Below are positions 31,249-39,386 of a stretch of 49,860 bases of DNA, one piece after another. The DNA is taken from NCBI GenBank assembly GCA_045613585.1, contig JAZLBG010000048.1, positions 1 through 49,860 on the forward strand. The letters are read 5' to 3'. This DNA is from Fimenecus sp045613585. GTDB taxonomy: Bacteria > Bacillota > Clostridia > Oscillospirales > Acutalibacteraceae. The notes under the pieces were generated by a model. It searched no databases and was not told the origin of the DNA. It saw nothing but the letters and a program-made list of their open reading frames with translations. Made by a program: the position numbers and the translations under genes. The first letter of the stretch is position 1. Each line of letters opens with the position of its first letter.

Positions 31249-32715
31249 TTATTCCTCCACTAAAATTAACAAATCGGCTTCGTGAATGGCACCAGAACGC
31301 TTACAAGCACATTGAATTAACGGAGCAACACGGCTCTCACGTTCGCTTTGTGATTGCAAAGCAATTGGAGTGCTGTAAATATACCATCCATTATCCTGAA
31401 TGTTTTGCTTAAAGGTTTCTGGGTCTCCGAAGGTTTGTGCACTGTTCCATTTACCAGGAGCCAACACACCATTACGAACAAACTGCAAGCACACATTACC
31501 TTGTGCATCACGCAAAGCAGACATACCTGTTTCTGTTTGTGGGATTTTTGTTCCAGTTGTTTTCAAAACGTTGTACAAGGCGGCTTGAGAAGCAAACTTC
31601 AAAGCCAAGTTTTCATACACAACGTCAAAGTATCCATTTCCTTTACCACAGGCAACAGCTGGGTCTCCTTCAAAGGAAACATACATATCGGCACCTGCAG
31701 TCAAAGCATTAGTATATACGGTTTGAGTAATTCCTTCGTCAGGAGTTACATTCACCAACGTCTTCAGCTGCATTGTTTGTGAAGTCAAAGAACCCTCAAA
31801 GTTTGTTGAGAAAGCACGTCCAGCATAAGCAGCAGCCATGAGTTGAGCTTCTTGAACACCTTCTGTGTACAACACACAACGTGTTTGTTTTTGTTTGGCA
31901 TTTTTAATCGTGGTAATAGCACCAGCCACATCGTTGACCGAAGAGAACGGAGCAACCCAAATCAAATCATTGCTGTTCACATAAGCAGATGTTGTAGCAA
32001 CAACAGAATCTTCAATAGCCAAGTTTGAAATCACACCAGTAAAGCGGGCAAACTCTTTTGCACGGGTCATGGCTGCCACCAACGTTTCACCGCTTGAGTT
32101 TGTACCATCTGTGGTTTCACCACCAGCAACGTTCAAATATGTTGTGCCAGAAATATCTGTACCAACCGTACCACTTGACAACACAATTGTTGAATCTGTA
32201 GCACCAACCTTTTTAGAACCAAACACCAAAGAACCACCAAAGACCTCAACGGTGGCAACCTTCGTTGCATCCAAAATAACATTAGCAATGTCTTGAAGTG
32301 TAGCACAAGCAGAGAAATTCAAACCAGTAATTTCTGTTGCAACACCATCAACAGTCAATTTCAAAGAACCATTGGTAACCAAATTAAAGTCAGTAATTTC
32401 ACCAACTGTACCAGTTGTGAACTTAGAACTCGTAGCAGATGTGGCGTTTTTCATTGGAATAACAGCCAAATATCCACGACCAGAATTGACGTTCATATTT
32501 TGGGCAAAAATATTGTTTGCCATTTTTGTTGTCAATGAATCTGTTCCGAAAGCACTGGCAACAGTAGAAGGGTCAATTGCGATGATAACAGGGTCAGAGA
32601 CGTTGGGTGTTTCAGTGGTGAACAAAGCTAATTCGTTCACGTTCTTTACCCCGATACTTCTTTGAGTACCCTGAACGCTTACCCTAATAATATTGTTTAT
32701 AGATAATTCGTTCAT
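31249..32715 (-). CDS. Tail sheath protein, DUF3383-like, 488 aa
   Basis: N-terminus NIIRVSVQGTQRSIGVKNVN then LALFTTETPNVSDPVIIAI fits the sheath/DUF3383 family. A middle insertion is Ser/Thr/Gly-rich, and the conserved C-terminal domain has PETFKQNIQDNGWYIYSTPI and SQSERESRVAPLIQCACKRS. It forms the contractile outer tail cylinder and is the key evidence for myovirus morphology. A promoter lies at 32739. Confidence 0.85.
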   Translation of the reverse strand: MNELSINNIIRVSVQGTQRSIGVKNVNELALFTTETPNVSDPVIIAIDPSTVASAFGTDSLTTKMANNIFAQNMNVNSGRGYLAVIPMKNATSATSSKFTTGTVGEITDFNLVTNGSLKLTVDGVATEITGLNFSACATLQDIANVILDATKVATVEVFGGSLVFGSKKVGATDSTIVLSSGTVGTDISGTTYLNVAGGETTDGTNSSGETLVAAMTRAKEFARFTGVISNLAIEDSVVATTSAYVNSNDLIWVAPFSSVNDVAGAITTIKNAKQKQTRCVLYTEGVQEAQLMAAAYAGRAFSTNFEGSLTSQTMQLKTLVNVTPDEGITQTVYTNALTAGADMYVSFEGDPAVACGKGNGYFDVVYENLALKFASQAALYNVLKTTGTKIPQTETGMSALRDAQGNVCLQFVRNGVLAPGKWNSAQTFGDPETFKQNIQDNGWYIYSTPIALQSQSERESRVAPLIQCACKRSGAIHEADLLILVEE

Positions 32716-32738
32716 TTTTTTCTCCTTGTTTTTTTTAC

Positions 32739-32767
32739 ATTATAAACAATTATTTTTCATTTTGCAA
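32739..32767 (-). promoter_or_regulatory. Internal late promoter for sheath and tail genes
   Basis: -35 TTGCAA (32767-32762), 17-bp spacer, -10 TATAAT (32744-32739), in the only sizeable gap of the head-tail block. Confidence 0.65.
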
Positions 32768-32768
32768 A

Positions 32769-33308
32769 TCAGCTATCGATTTGCAGGTTTTCCAGCTCCA
32801 TTATATCAACACCTTGTTCACTCTCAGAGTGTATCTCAGCATTGAACGTGTCATAGTAAGAGCTGGACTTTTCTTTTACTTCGGAAATCATTGCATAAAA
32901 ACGCAACGCAAACCGATTTATATCAGAGCCGCCAGCCAAGCCAGAAAGATTTACAAAGGATGAGGGCAGTTCAAATATCTTAAATTGTTTCTTGTCCTGC
33001 ACACCTTTAGAATAGAATGAGTTCAAAGCCATTAAAAGTTCAGCCCTGCGAACACGTGCTTCTGTCGAACGACTAAATATATCCACCTGAACCTGAGCAC
33101 GACCATAGGCTACTTGACGTTCTTTTAATGTATTTTTGTCAAAATAACTTTTTGAAGAAATGGGTTTAAAATCAACACAACCAACCACCACAAACAAATC
33201 TTCACTGTTTGGTGGTATTTTCCTGTTCTGAGACTGTATCCAAACGTGTTGCTGGTCTAATCCCATTTCTGTTCTAATAATGTCAACAACGTATTCTTCA
33301 ACCTGCAT
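32769..33308 (-). CDS. Tail terminator / neck protein, 179 aa
   Basis: VEEYVVDIIRTEMGLDQQHV and a middle with YGRAQVQVDIFSRSTEARVR, then NRFALRFYAMISEVKEKSSS, fit the phage neck-terminator group. It lies immediately before the sheath gene. It would cap the tail tube and join it to the head. Confidence 0.65.
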   Translation of the reverse strand: MQVEEYVVDIIRTEMGLDQQHVWIQSQNRKIPPNSEDLFVVVGCVDFKPISSKSYFDKNTLKERQVAYGRAQVQVDIFSRSTEARVRRAELLMALNSFYSKGVQDKKQFKIFELPSSFVNLSGLAGGSDINRFALRFYAMISEVKEKSSSYYDTFNAEIHSESEQGVDIMELENLQIDS

Positions 33309-33687
33309 TTGTCTGCCAATCCTTTATACAATGATATTCAATGTGTCCATAATCGCCATAGTCTTTCTTAGCCATAATCTTATATTCATGTCCACGATAA
33401 ATGACCACATCGTTTGTTTTTAGTTGAACATCTTCTCTTGTATGGAACCAATACCAGTCCCAAGACCATTGACCCTCTTCCTTTACTTTAATTTCTTCAG
33501 GGTCTAATGGTTGAATAACACCATCAAAGTTAAAGAAAGATTTTTGGTTAATAACATTACCATACTCATCAACAATTTGAGTAACAACCTGTGCTTGAGA
33601 ACCCTGAGACCACATATTGATACCCAATTGGGGTCTTGGCAGGGTTGCCTTTAAACTTGTAGGAGCCACATTTAAACGTCCTATCAT
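33298..33687 (-). CDS. Head-tail connector protein, 129 aa
   Basis: Small beta-rich protein (PRPQLGINMWSQGSQAQVVT, DVVIYRGHEYKIMAKKDYGD). The final segment resembles head-closure proteins that carry an SH3-like barrel. It overlaps both neighbours. Assignment rests mainly on position. Confidence 0.6.
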   Translation of the reverse strand: MIGRLNVAPTSLKATLPRPQLGINMWSQGSQAQVVTQIVDEYGNVINQKSFFNFDGVIQPLDPEEIKVKEEGQWSWDWYWFHTREDVQLKTNDVVIYRGHEYKIMAKKDYGDYGHIEYHCIKDWQTNAG

Positions 33688-34187
33688 TGAGCACCTCCAA
33701 TAACAACTTTTGTTTTAATCGGGAAAGGATGATTATTGCTATCGTGCAAAGGTCTGTTGAAACCCTTAATATCAACGGTTCTTTCACTGTTATCCTTTAT
33801 ATCACCCCACTGTCTCATTTTTTCTTGTTGTTGCTCTGACATTATTTTGCCACAACCATCAAGCATATCTTTAATTGATTTTCTGCCAAAACCACCATAA
33901 GACATAAACTCAATAAAGTCTTTTAACTCTTTCATTCCAGTACGTTCTGGTGCATCAATAAACGGTCTTGGGGGAACAACAACACCCTCACCCTTGTGGG
34001 GTTCTTTATCATACACAGCAATGCCACCAAACTCGTTTAAATGAGCCATATATGATGTTCTGTTGTCTTCTCCAATTATACCAGATTCAACATATGAACC
34101 ATTAAGCTCTTTTGAAGACTTAATCAGTTCATCCAACAAAGCATCTTTTATCTTGTTCTTAAACTCTAAATTTACGGCAAAGACCAT
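33684..34187 (-). CDS. Tail completion / neck protein, 167 aa
   Basis: YMAHLNEFGGIAVYDKEPHK and VVPPRPFIDAPERTG are signature phrases of HK97-gp10/gpG-like neck proteins, where a helix is followed by a PPRPF loop. It sits between connector genes, with short overlaps. Confidence 0.7.
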   Translation of the reverse strand: MVFAVNLEFKNKIKDALLDELIKSSKELNGSYVESGIIGEDNRTSYMAHLNEFGGIAVYDKEPHKGEGVVVPPRPFIDAPERTGMKELKDFIEFMSYGGFGRKSIKDMLDGCGKIMSEQQQEKMRQWGDIKDNSERTVDIKGFNRPLHDSNNHPFPIKTKVVIGGAQ

Positions 34188-34738
34188 CCAGCTACCACTC
34201 CCACATTTCCAACGAGTTTCGGGTACACCATATTCAGGTACTTCAAACCAAAACCATTTCTTGCATAAAAACCTAGTACTGGATTTTCCAAATAAACTTT
34301 CGGAATATAATATCCTTCTGAAACACTCCCAACCCGAACCTCTGTGGCTGGGAAACCAATTTGTCCATAGGCACCCGTTTGTGCCAAGGATAAATCATAA
34401 GACAAATAAAAAGCCACCAAATATAAAAACGCTGTTTCCGCAAAGCAATCCGAATCAAAAAGAGATTCGTTAAAAGAAACAATGGCTTCCTTAAATGCCC
34501 TTGTAATATCTGAATCTAAAACATAATTTGACATACTATCTTGTATAACTTCCCAAGATTTATCATCTGACACCATGGCGGTGTTATTGTTCACTAAAGA
34601 CTGATAAAAGTTGGGAGCAGAATAAACTACGTCTCCTTTTGAGTATGTTTTAGTATAATCAACAACGGGAAGGTATGGGAAATTACGAGGGAACAAATCC
34701 TTAAAACTTGCTACCGTTACTTTAGAAACAATACTCAT
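34172..34738 (-). CDS. Head-tail adaptor, DUF4054-like, 188 aa
   Basis: A central insertion (DYTKTYSKGDVVYSAPNFYQ, a carbohydrate-binding-like repeat) is placed in a helical adaptor domain with VLDSDITRAFKEAIVSFNES, FLYLVAFYLSYDLSLAQTGA and RVGSVSEGYYIPKVYLENPV. These phrases fit DUF4054 adaptor proteins that dock under the portal. GGAGGG precedes the start. Confidence 0.75.
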   Translation of the reverse strand: MSIVSKVTVASFKDLFPRNFPYLPVVDYTKTYSKGDVVYSAPNFYQSLVNNNTAMVSDDKSWEVIQDSMSNYVLDSDITRAFKEAIVSFNESLFDSDCFAETAFLYLVAFYLSYDLSLAQTGAYGQIGFPATEVRVGSVSEGYYIPKVYLENPVLGFYARNGFGLKYLNMVYPKLVGNVGVVAGWSLP

Positions 34739-34754
34739 AATTTCCCTCCCTTAC

Positions 34755-35015
34755 TTATTTAGAAGAACGTTTGCGTTTTGTTGTTTTCGCAACAACGACT
34801 TCTTCTTCTTTCTTTTCTGTTTCTTCGGCTTCCACCACTCTTGCTGGTGTTTCCACCACACGAGCTACCAAATCATCCAAAGAAACCAATTCATCAGGAT
34901 AGCATTTCAATAAAGCACGAGCCACAGCTGCGTCTTTAATGTCAACCACTTCCTTGGGGGCAATTGAGCCCCCGTTGAAGCAGTACACACGCTTTCCTTC
35001 ATTACGAATGCGCAT
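34755..35015 (-). CDS. Small head protein, 86 aa
   Basis: Starts MRIRNEGKRVYCFNGGSIAP, a short beta unit, then a helix with CYPDELVSLDDLVARVVETP and a Glu- then Lys/Arg-rich tail (KTTKRKRSSK). Located right after the capsid gene. Common in phages of this architecture; role in the virion unknown. Confidence 0.65.
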   Translation of the reverse strand: MRIRNEGKRVYCFNGGSIAPKEVVDIKDAAVARALLKCYPDELVSLDDLVARVVETPARVVEAEETEKKEEEVVVAKTTKRKRSSK

Positions 35016-35028
35016 ATTTTACCTCCTC

Positions 35029-36075
35029 TTATGAGCTAGAAGCAATGTCCATGTACAAGATTTCTTGCGGACGAGCATCTAACACGCCAGTGTGTTGTCC
35101 GTAACCAACGTTACGAATTGTCCAACCGTCATAGGAATTAGGCACTGTCGTTGTGTAATCCACAGGGATTTCAAAACGAGCAACGTCTTCATCATAACGC
35201 ATTAACACATAACGAGGAGCACTCAACTTGCCATCAGAGTTGGCAGGCATCAAGTAAGCCAAAGGCAAAATCTTGAAGTCAGCATTCATCGTTGTGGCTT
35301 TGAACACGTCTAACAAGTATTCCATCTTGCTCTTAATTGGGAAGGTGGTGCTTGTAGCAACAGCCAAACCATTGTAATCATCTGTAGGAATGTACAAACG
35401 ATTTGGATAAGCTGTGTAATGGTTGTTTTGTTGATATGCATTCAACACGTTACCAGCGAAGGCTTGCAATTGAGCATCAGAGGCTTCACTTAAAGAAGCA
35501 GGCAACAATTGTGTGTTCACTGTAACATCAGACAAGTTCAACAAACCTTCCATTGTTCCGTCTTTGGAACCCAAGAAAGCAGTCTTCTGAATACCCAAAT
35601 CCCAGTTGGTCTTACGGGCTTTTTCTTGTTGTGTCACATAGTCCCAAATGCCAGTACGGGCAGCTTTTTGCACATCAGCAATAGAGTATGCAATTTCTTT
35701 AGCCCACACACGAGCAGGAACACGAATGCCGTCCAAAGTGGCGTTGACAGAAGCCAAACGACCTTCGGTAGCTGTTTCAATGTAACCTTTTTCAAAATCA
35801 CCACCGATTTGGAATGAACGGAACATCAACACATCATCAGCCCAAGCAGCTTCTGTTCCAACACGGACAGGAATATAATCAGCCACAGGGATTTGATAGA
35901 ATTTCTGTTCTGCCACACCACGAATGATGGCGGTCAAGGTTGTCAATGGAACTTGATAACCTAATTGTTCAGACACAGCGTTTTCTAAACGTTGAGCTTT
36001 TGCGAATTCTTCATCGTTCTTGAAGAAAGAAGCGACTTCCATTTTTTCGCCTTTGCTATTTAAAATTGTTTCCAT
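35029..36075 (-). CDS. Major capsid protein, DUF2184-like, 348 aa
   Basis: AVSEQLGYQVPLTTLTAIIR, VGTEAAWADDVLMFRSFQIG and VWAKEIAYSIADVQKAARTG fit the DUF2184 capsid family with HK97 fold. The C-terminus RFEIPVDYTTTVPNSYDGWT is also typical. It is encoded just downstream of the cement and protease genes. It forms the head lattice. Confidence 0.85.
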   Translation of the reverse strand: METILNSKGEKMEVASFFKNDEEFAKAQRLENAVSEQLGYQVPLTTLTAIIRGVAEQKFYQIPVADYIPVRVGTEAAWADDVLMFRSFQIGGDFEKGYIETATEGRLASVNATLDGIRVPARVWAKEIAYSIADVQKAARTGIWDYVTQQEKARKTNWDLGIQKTAFLGSKDGTMEGLLNLSDVTVNTQLLPASLSEASDAQLQAFAGNVLNAYQQNNHYTAYPNRLYIPTDDYNGLAVATSTTFPIKSKMEYLLDVFKATTMNADFKILPLAYLMPANSDGKLSAPRYVLMRYDEDVARFEIPVDYTTTVPNSYDGWTIRNVGYGQHTGVLDARPQEILYMDIASSS

Positions 36076-36087
36076 CTTTAATTCTCC

Positions 36088-36570
36088 TTACGTATTTGCA
36101 GCATAAGCTACGGGTTCACCAATTTTCACACGGATGAGTTGACCAGCAGCGGTGGCGGCTTCAAGAGCCAAACCAATGCTTGAGCCAGAACCAGCAACGG
36201 CACCGACTTTGACACCGGACAAGTCAACAATGTTAACTTTAACACCAGCACTCACAGCACCATTGGCTTCCATGTACATTACGTTGCCAGCCATGCTGAT
36301 TTGGCACAATTTGCCAGCCGCATAGGAAGGACGAATGACGTTCCATTCCACAAATCCGGCAATGACATCACCCACGCCAGCTTTGGCGAAGTGTGGCAAG
36401 CCTTGAGTTGTGGCTACGATTTTAACAGGGTCTCCAGGAAGTAACGCTTCGGATTGGCTAGCATCCACAATACCAGAAATGGATTCTGTATTGGCGGGCA
36501 AAACACGCCGTCCCTTGATTTCTTCCGTAGGAGCAAATTTATTCATTTCAAATGTTGCTTTGGTTTCCAT
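36088..36570 (-). CDS. Capsid cement/decoration protein, DUF2190-like, 160 aa
   Basis: SISGIVDASQSEALLPGDPV, ASQSEALLPGDPVKIVAT and AGFVEWNVIRPSYAAGKLCQ form the beta-barrel pattern of cement proteins. It lies between scaffold/protease and capsid genes and would stabilise the expanded head. Confidence 0.75.
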   Translation of the reverse strand: METKATFEMNKFAPTEEIKGRRVLPANTESISGIVDASQSEALLPGDPVKIVATTQGLPHFAKAGVGDVIAGFVEWNVIRPSYAAGKLCQISMAGNVMYMEANGAVSAGVKVNIVDLSGVKVGAVAGSGSSIGLALEAATAAGQLIRVKIGEPVAYAANT

Positions 36571-36581
36571 TTTATTTCTCC

Positions 36582-37799
36582 TTATTTAGTAGAACCATAA
36601 CGCTGTTTTCCCAACGCCAGACCTCTAGCCATTGTTTCAACGGCAGAACCATCTTGCGATTTGGCTTTTGCGTTTTTTAACATTGAAAAAAAACCTTTTG
36701 AGTTTTCTTTTTTCTCTTCTGGCTTTTTTTCTTCTTCGCCTTCGTTTTTACCGCAGGCGTCTTCCTTTTTGTCGTCTTCAGCCGCATTTTCTTTGGCTTC
36801 TTCGGACCCTTCGGAACTCTTATCTTCAGCCTTTTCTTCGGAAGCGTTTTCTTTGGCTTCTTCTTTATTTTCTTCGGCTTCGGATTCATTTTCTTTTTTC
36901 GGCTCAGAGCATTCATTGTCTTTGCTGTTCTTGCCAGCATCGTCTTTGGAATACCCTAATTTTTCAGCCATTCCAATAATGGTACGGACTTTTTCTTCCA
37001 AACCACCACTGAAATCGCCTTCTGCTTTCGCAGAGAGAGCCGCAATTTCACGAATCAATTTACGATGGTCTTCATCTGCTGCATTCTTTTTGTCTTCTTC
37101 TGCTTTCGCTTCAATGGCGTTTTTAACCATTTCAGGAATAGCTTCGGACAAAGAGTTCTTCACAGTTGTTACCAAAGTATCAATTTCTTCTTGTGATAAC
37201 ATATTTTTCTCCTTGCTATTTTTAAGTTTAATAATTTCCTGCTTTCTGTCCTCATTGAATTTTCTAAATTCATCTTCGGTCATAATTACAGACTCCTCAT
37301 ACCGAGGATTAGGAACAATGGCTAAATGTTCATACACGCCGTTCTTGACTTCCTTTTGGTAGTCAATGTCGTGATAAACACCACCGTTCCCATATTCGGT
37401 CGGGGAGTAGCAATTACTCACAGCCCAACCCTTTTTGATAGCTTCGTGTCCTTCATCGCTTACTACAAGCATTTCTGTCCACCAAGCACCATCAAACTCA
37501 TTATAAAAACTTCTTACGACATAGCCGTCAGCTTCTTCACGCAGTTTGTCCATATTAACACTATCAACGTGTCTCACATAAACAGGACAACCCTTAAAGC
37601 TCTTGTTCATCTTCTCTAATGCATCGTTTTTAACAAGGTATAACGTGTCCTTACCATTTTCTAGGTAATGGACAAGACCTTCTTTAATATGACGAGCATA
37701 GTATGTTTTAGGTAGTTGTTTTTCGTTTTTCAACATATTAAAACCCTTTTGTTGCAATAGAATACCAATTTTTTTCAATAATGTCAAATGAGTAGCCAT
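36582..37799 (-). CDS. Prohead protease fused to a scaffold, DUF2213-like, 405 aa
   Basis: The protease part (VRHVDSVNMDKLREEADGYV, SPTEYGNGGVYHDIDYQKEV, then HLAIVPNPRYEESVIMTED) matches DUF2213 head proteases. From about residue 200 a long Glu/Lys-rich, low-complexity scaffold follows, ending AKSQDGSAVETMARGLALGK. The ATG overlaps the portal stop (TAATG); an alternative start at 37736 (MLKNEKQ) has a better AAAAGGG site, so the N-terminus is uncertain. Confidence 0.8.
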   Translation of the reverse strand: MATHLTLLKKIGILLQQKGFNMLKNEKQLPKTYYARHIKEGLVHYLENGKDTLYLVKNDALEKMNKSFKGCPVYVRHVDSVNMDKLREEADGYVVRSFYNEFDGAWWTEMLVVSDEGHEAIKKGWAVSNCYSPTEYGNGGVYHDIDYQKEVKNGVYEHLAIVPNPRYEESVIMTEDEFRKFNEDRKQEIIKLKNSKEKNMLSQEEIDTLVTTVKNSLSEAIPEMVKNAIEAKAEEDKKNAADEDHRKLIREIAALSAKAEGDFSGGLEEKVRTIIGMAEKLGYSKDDAGKNSKDNECSEPKKENESEAEENKEEAKENASEEKAEDKSSEGSEEAKENAAEDDKKEDACGKNEGEEEKKPEEKKENSKGFFSMLKNAKAKSQDGSAVETMARGLALGKQRYGSTK

Positions 37800-39379
37800 T
37801 ATACTTCTATGTATCTCGCCTTTCTCTTTCCCTTATACGGATATGTTTCTTCTGGTAATGGTTTCTTCTCACGGTCAGGGCGAGTGAACTTGTTTGATGT
37901 AACATCAACCTCCTTCACCTTTCCTTCTTCACTAGCTAATTGGCTCTTTTTGGGTTCTGCAGCGTATTGCAAACCATCTTTATTTTCGCCTTCAGATTTG
38001 CCACCACCAAAGAACCGACCAAAGAAACCCTTTCCTTTTTTGTCTTGGTCTAAGCCTATTTTATTGACACCCTGTGAACTGAACTGAGTGATTTGCTCTT
38101 GGGTGAACGAAACAGGCAACAAGTTGGCACTATTACAACCAACCATAAAGTCACCAGCACTAATCAAGCCATTCGCAAATGTTTGAATTAAGCGGTTAAA
38201 TTGACTGTTCTTCATATTTTCCTCTTGTTCAGCAGACAAAATACGCAATGACTTAAATGCAATGTTGAGGTCATCAGGAACAAACCCAAACAATTTTTGA
38301 CAGCATATTTCAAGAACCTGAACCACAATATATTTAACTTTGCTACGAATTTCAGACTCAATCATAGCGTTGTAGTTTTCAATATCATCTTCACCAGAGT
38401 TAAACCCAGCAGCACTTACACCGAACAATTTGGTCATCGGCATTTTAAGGTCTGCAGCAACACCCTGACGAATCTGTGTCAAAATATCACTCAAACCATT
38501 GAAGGATAATTGTTTCTGTTCATACTTATCGTTTGTATCCAATACCAACGCATTTAAGTAGTTCTTCAAAGAGTTGGACACACGCACACGTTCTTCAGCG
38601 GCGTGAGTACCATTTCTGGTCAACATAGCTGTGTTGAACCCATTGAGTTGGTACACGTCAATTTTAGCTTCGTCCAACAATTCAAAAATCAAGTCTTGGT
38701 TCTTCAAATATGAGTTAATAGAACGCACCACACGTTCCAATTCACTCATACCCCAACCACGCAGACGAGGACGGATAAATGAAGGGGGTTCTTTTCCTTT
38801 AATTGGGAACACACGACTTCTATGCAAATTCACACCATAATAAGTGAACTTTTTATCACTATCATCGTGCCACGGGTTCCAAATTTTATAATTATCCTTG
38901 TAGAGTTCCCACATATCTGCAGCAACAAACTCCAAGTCACTGTTTTTATCAATTGCAGAAACATCCAACGGCATAGATGGGTTTTGGTCTGTCATAACGA
39001 TAATACCACCACCACCATATAAACGTGACCAAATCACACCCTGTTGAATTGTTTGAATAATCTGATTCTTTTCAAGGTAATTTTCCAACTCTTTCTTTTG
39101 AGTTGTGCTCAACTTTTCAGTTGTAATATCAAAACCCTTACTGAAAGCATCTGATACTGGTTGTTCCACCAAAGTCTGAACGATACCATATTCGGCATAC
39201 GCTTCAGACAAAACTGTGCGGTAGTTTGAGATTAAGTTCCACCTTGTGTTAATAAAGATGGTATCCAACCGAGAGTTTTGTGGAGTAAATGGATTAAATG
39301 GGGCTAGTCCCCATGACTGAATAGACCCAGCGAAATCTGCCAAACTATTCTTTTTCTTATTCGTTTTTGTTTGTGCCAT
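37799..39379 (-). CDS. Portal protein, DUF1073-like, 526 aa
   Basis: FINTRWNLISNYRTVLSEAY, LVEQPVSDAFSKGFDITTEK and GVIWSRLYGGGGIIVMTDQN are classic DUF1073 portal phrases. Also present: SFIRPRLRGWGMSELERVVR and AADLKMPMTKLFGVSAAGFN. The C-terminal tail is Lys-rich and disordered. It forms the dodecameric DNA gate; the gene follows the terminase by 7 bp. Confidence 0.85.
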   Translation of the reverse strand: MAQTKTNKKKNSLADFAGSIQSWGLAPFNPFTPQNSRLDTIFINTRWNLISNYRTVLSEAYAEYGIVQTLVEQPVSDAFSKGFDITTEKLSTTQKKELENYLEKNQIIQTIQQGVIWSRLYGGGGIIVMTDQNPSMPLDVSAIDKNSDLEFVAADMWELYKDNYKIWNPWHDDSDKKFTYYGVNLHRSRVFPIKGKEPPSFIRPRLRGWGMSELERVVRSINSYLKNQDLIFELLDEAKIDVYQLNGFNTAMLTRNGTHAAEERVRVSNSLKNYLNALVLDTNDKYEQKQLSFNGLSDILTQIRQGVAADLKMPMTKLFGVSAAGFNSGEDDIENYNAMIESEIRSKVKYIVVQVLEICCQKLFGFVPDDLNIAFKSLRILSAEQEENMKNSQFNRLIQTFANGLISAGDFMVGCNSANLLPVSFTQEQITQFSSQGVNKIGLDQDKKGKGFFGRFFGGGKSEGENKDGLQYAAEPKKSQLASEEGKVKEVDVTSNKFTRPDREKKPLPEETYPYKGKRKARYIEV

Positions 39380-39386
39380 CTTGACC

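Noticed and set aside
31354..32665. Multiple + strand frames opposite the sheath gene
   Set aside because: Antisense shadows of a highly biased gene; no ribosome binding sites.
36632..37362. Long + strand frames opposite the protease/scaffold gene
   Set aside because: Shadow of the Glu/Lys-rich scaffold (reads as Phe/Ser/Leu); no start signals.
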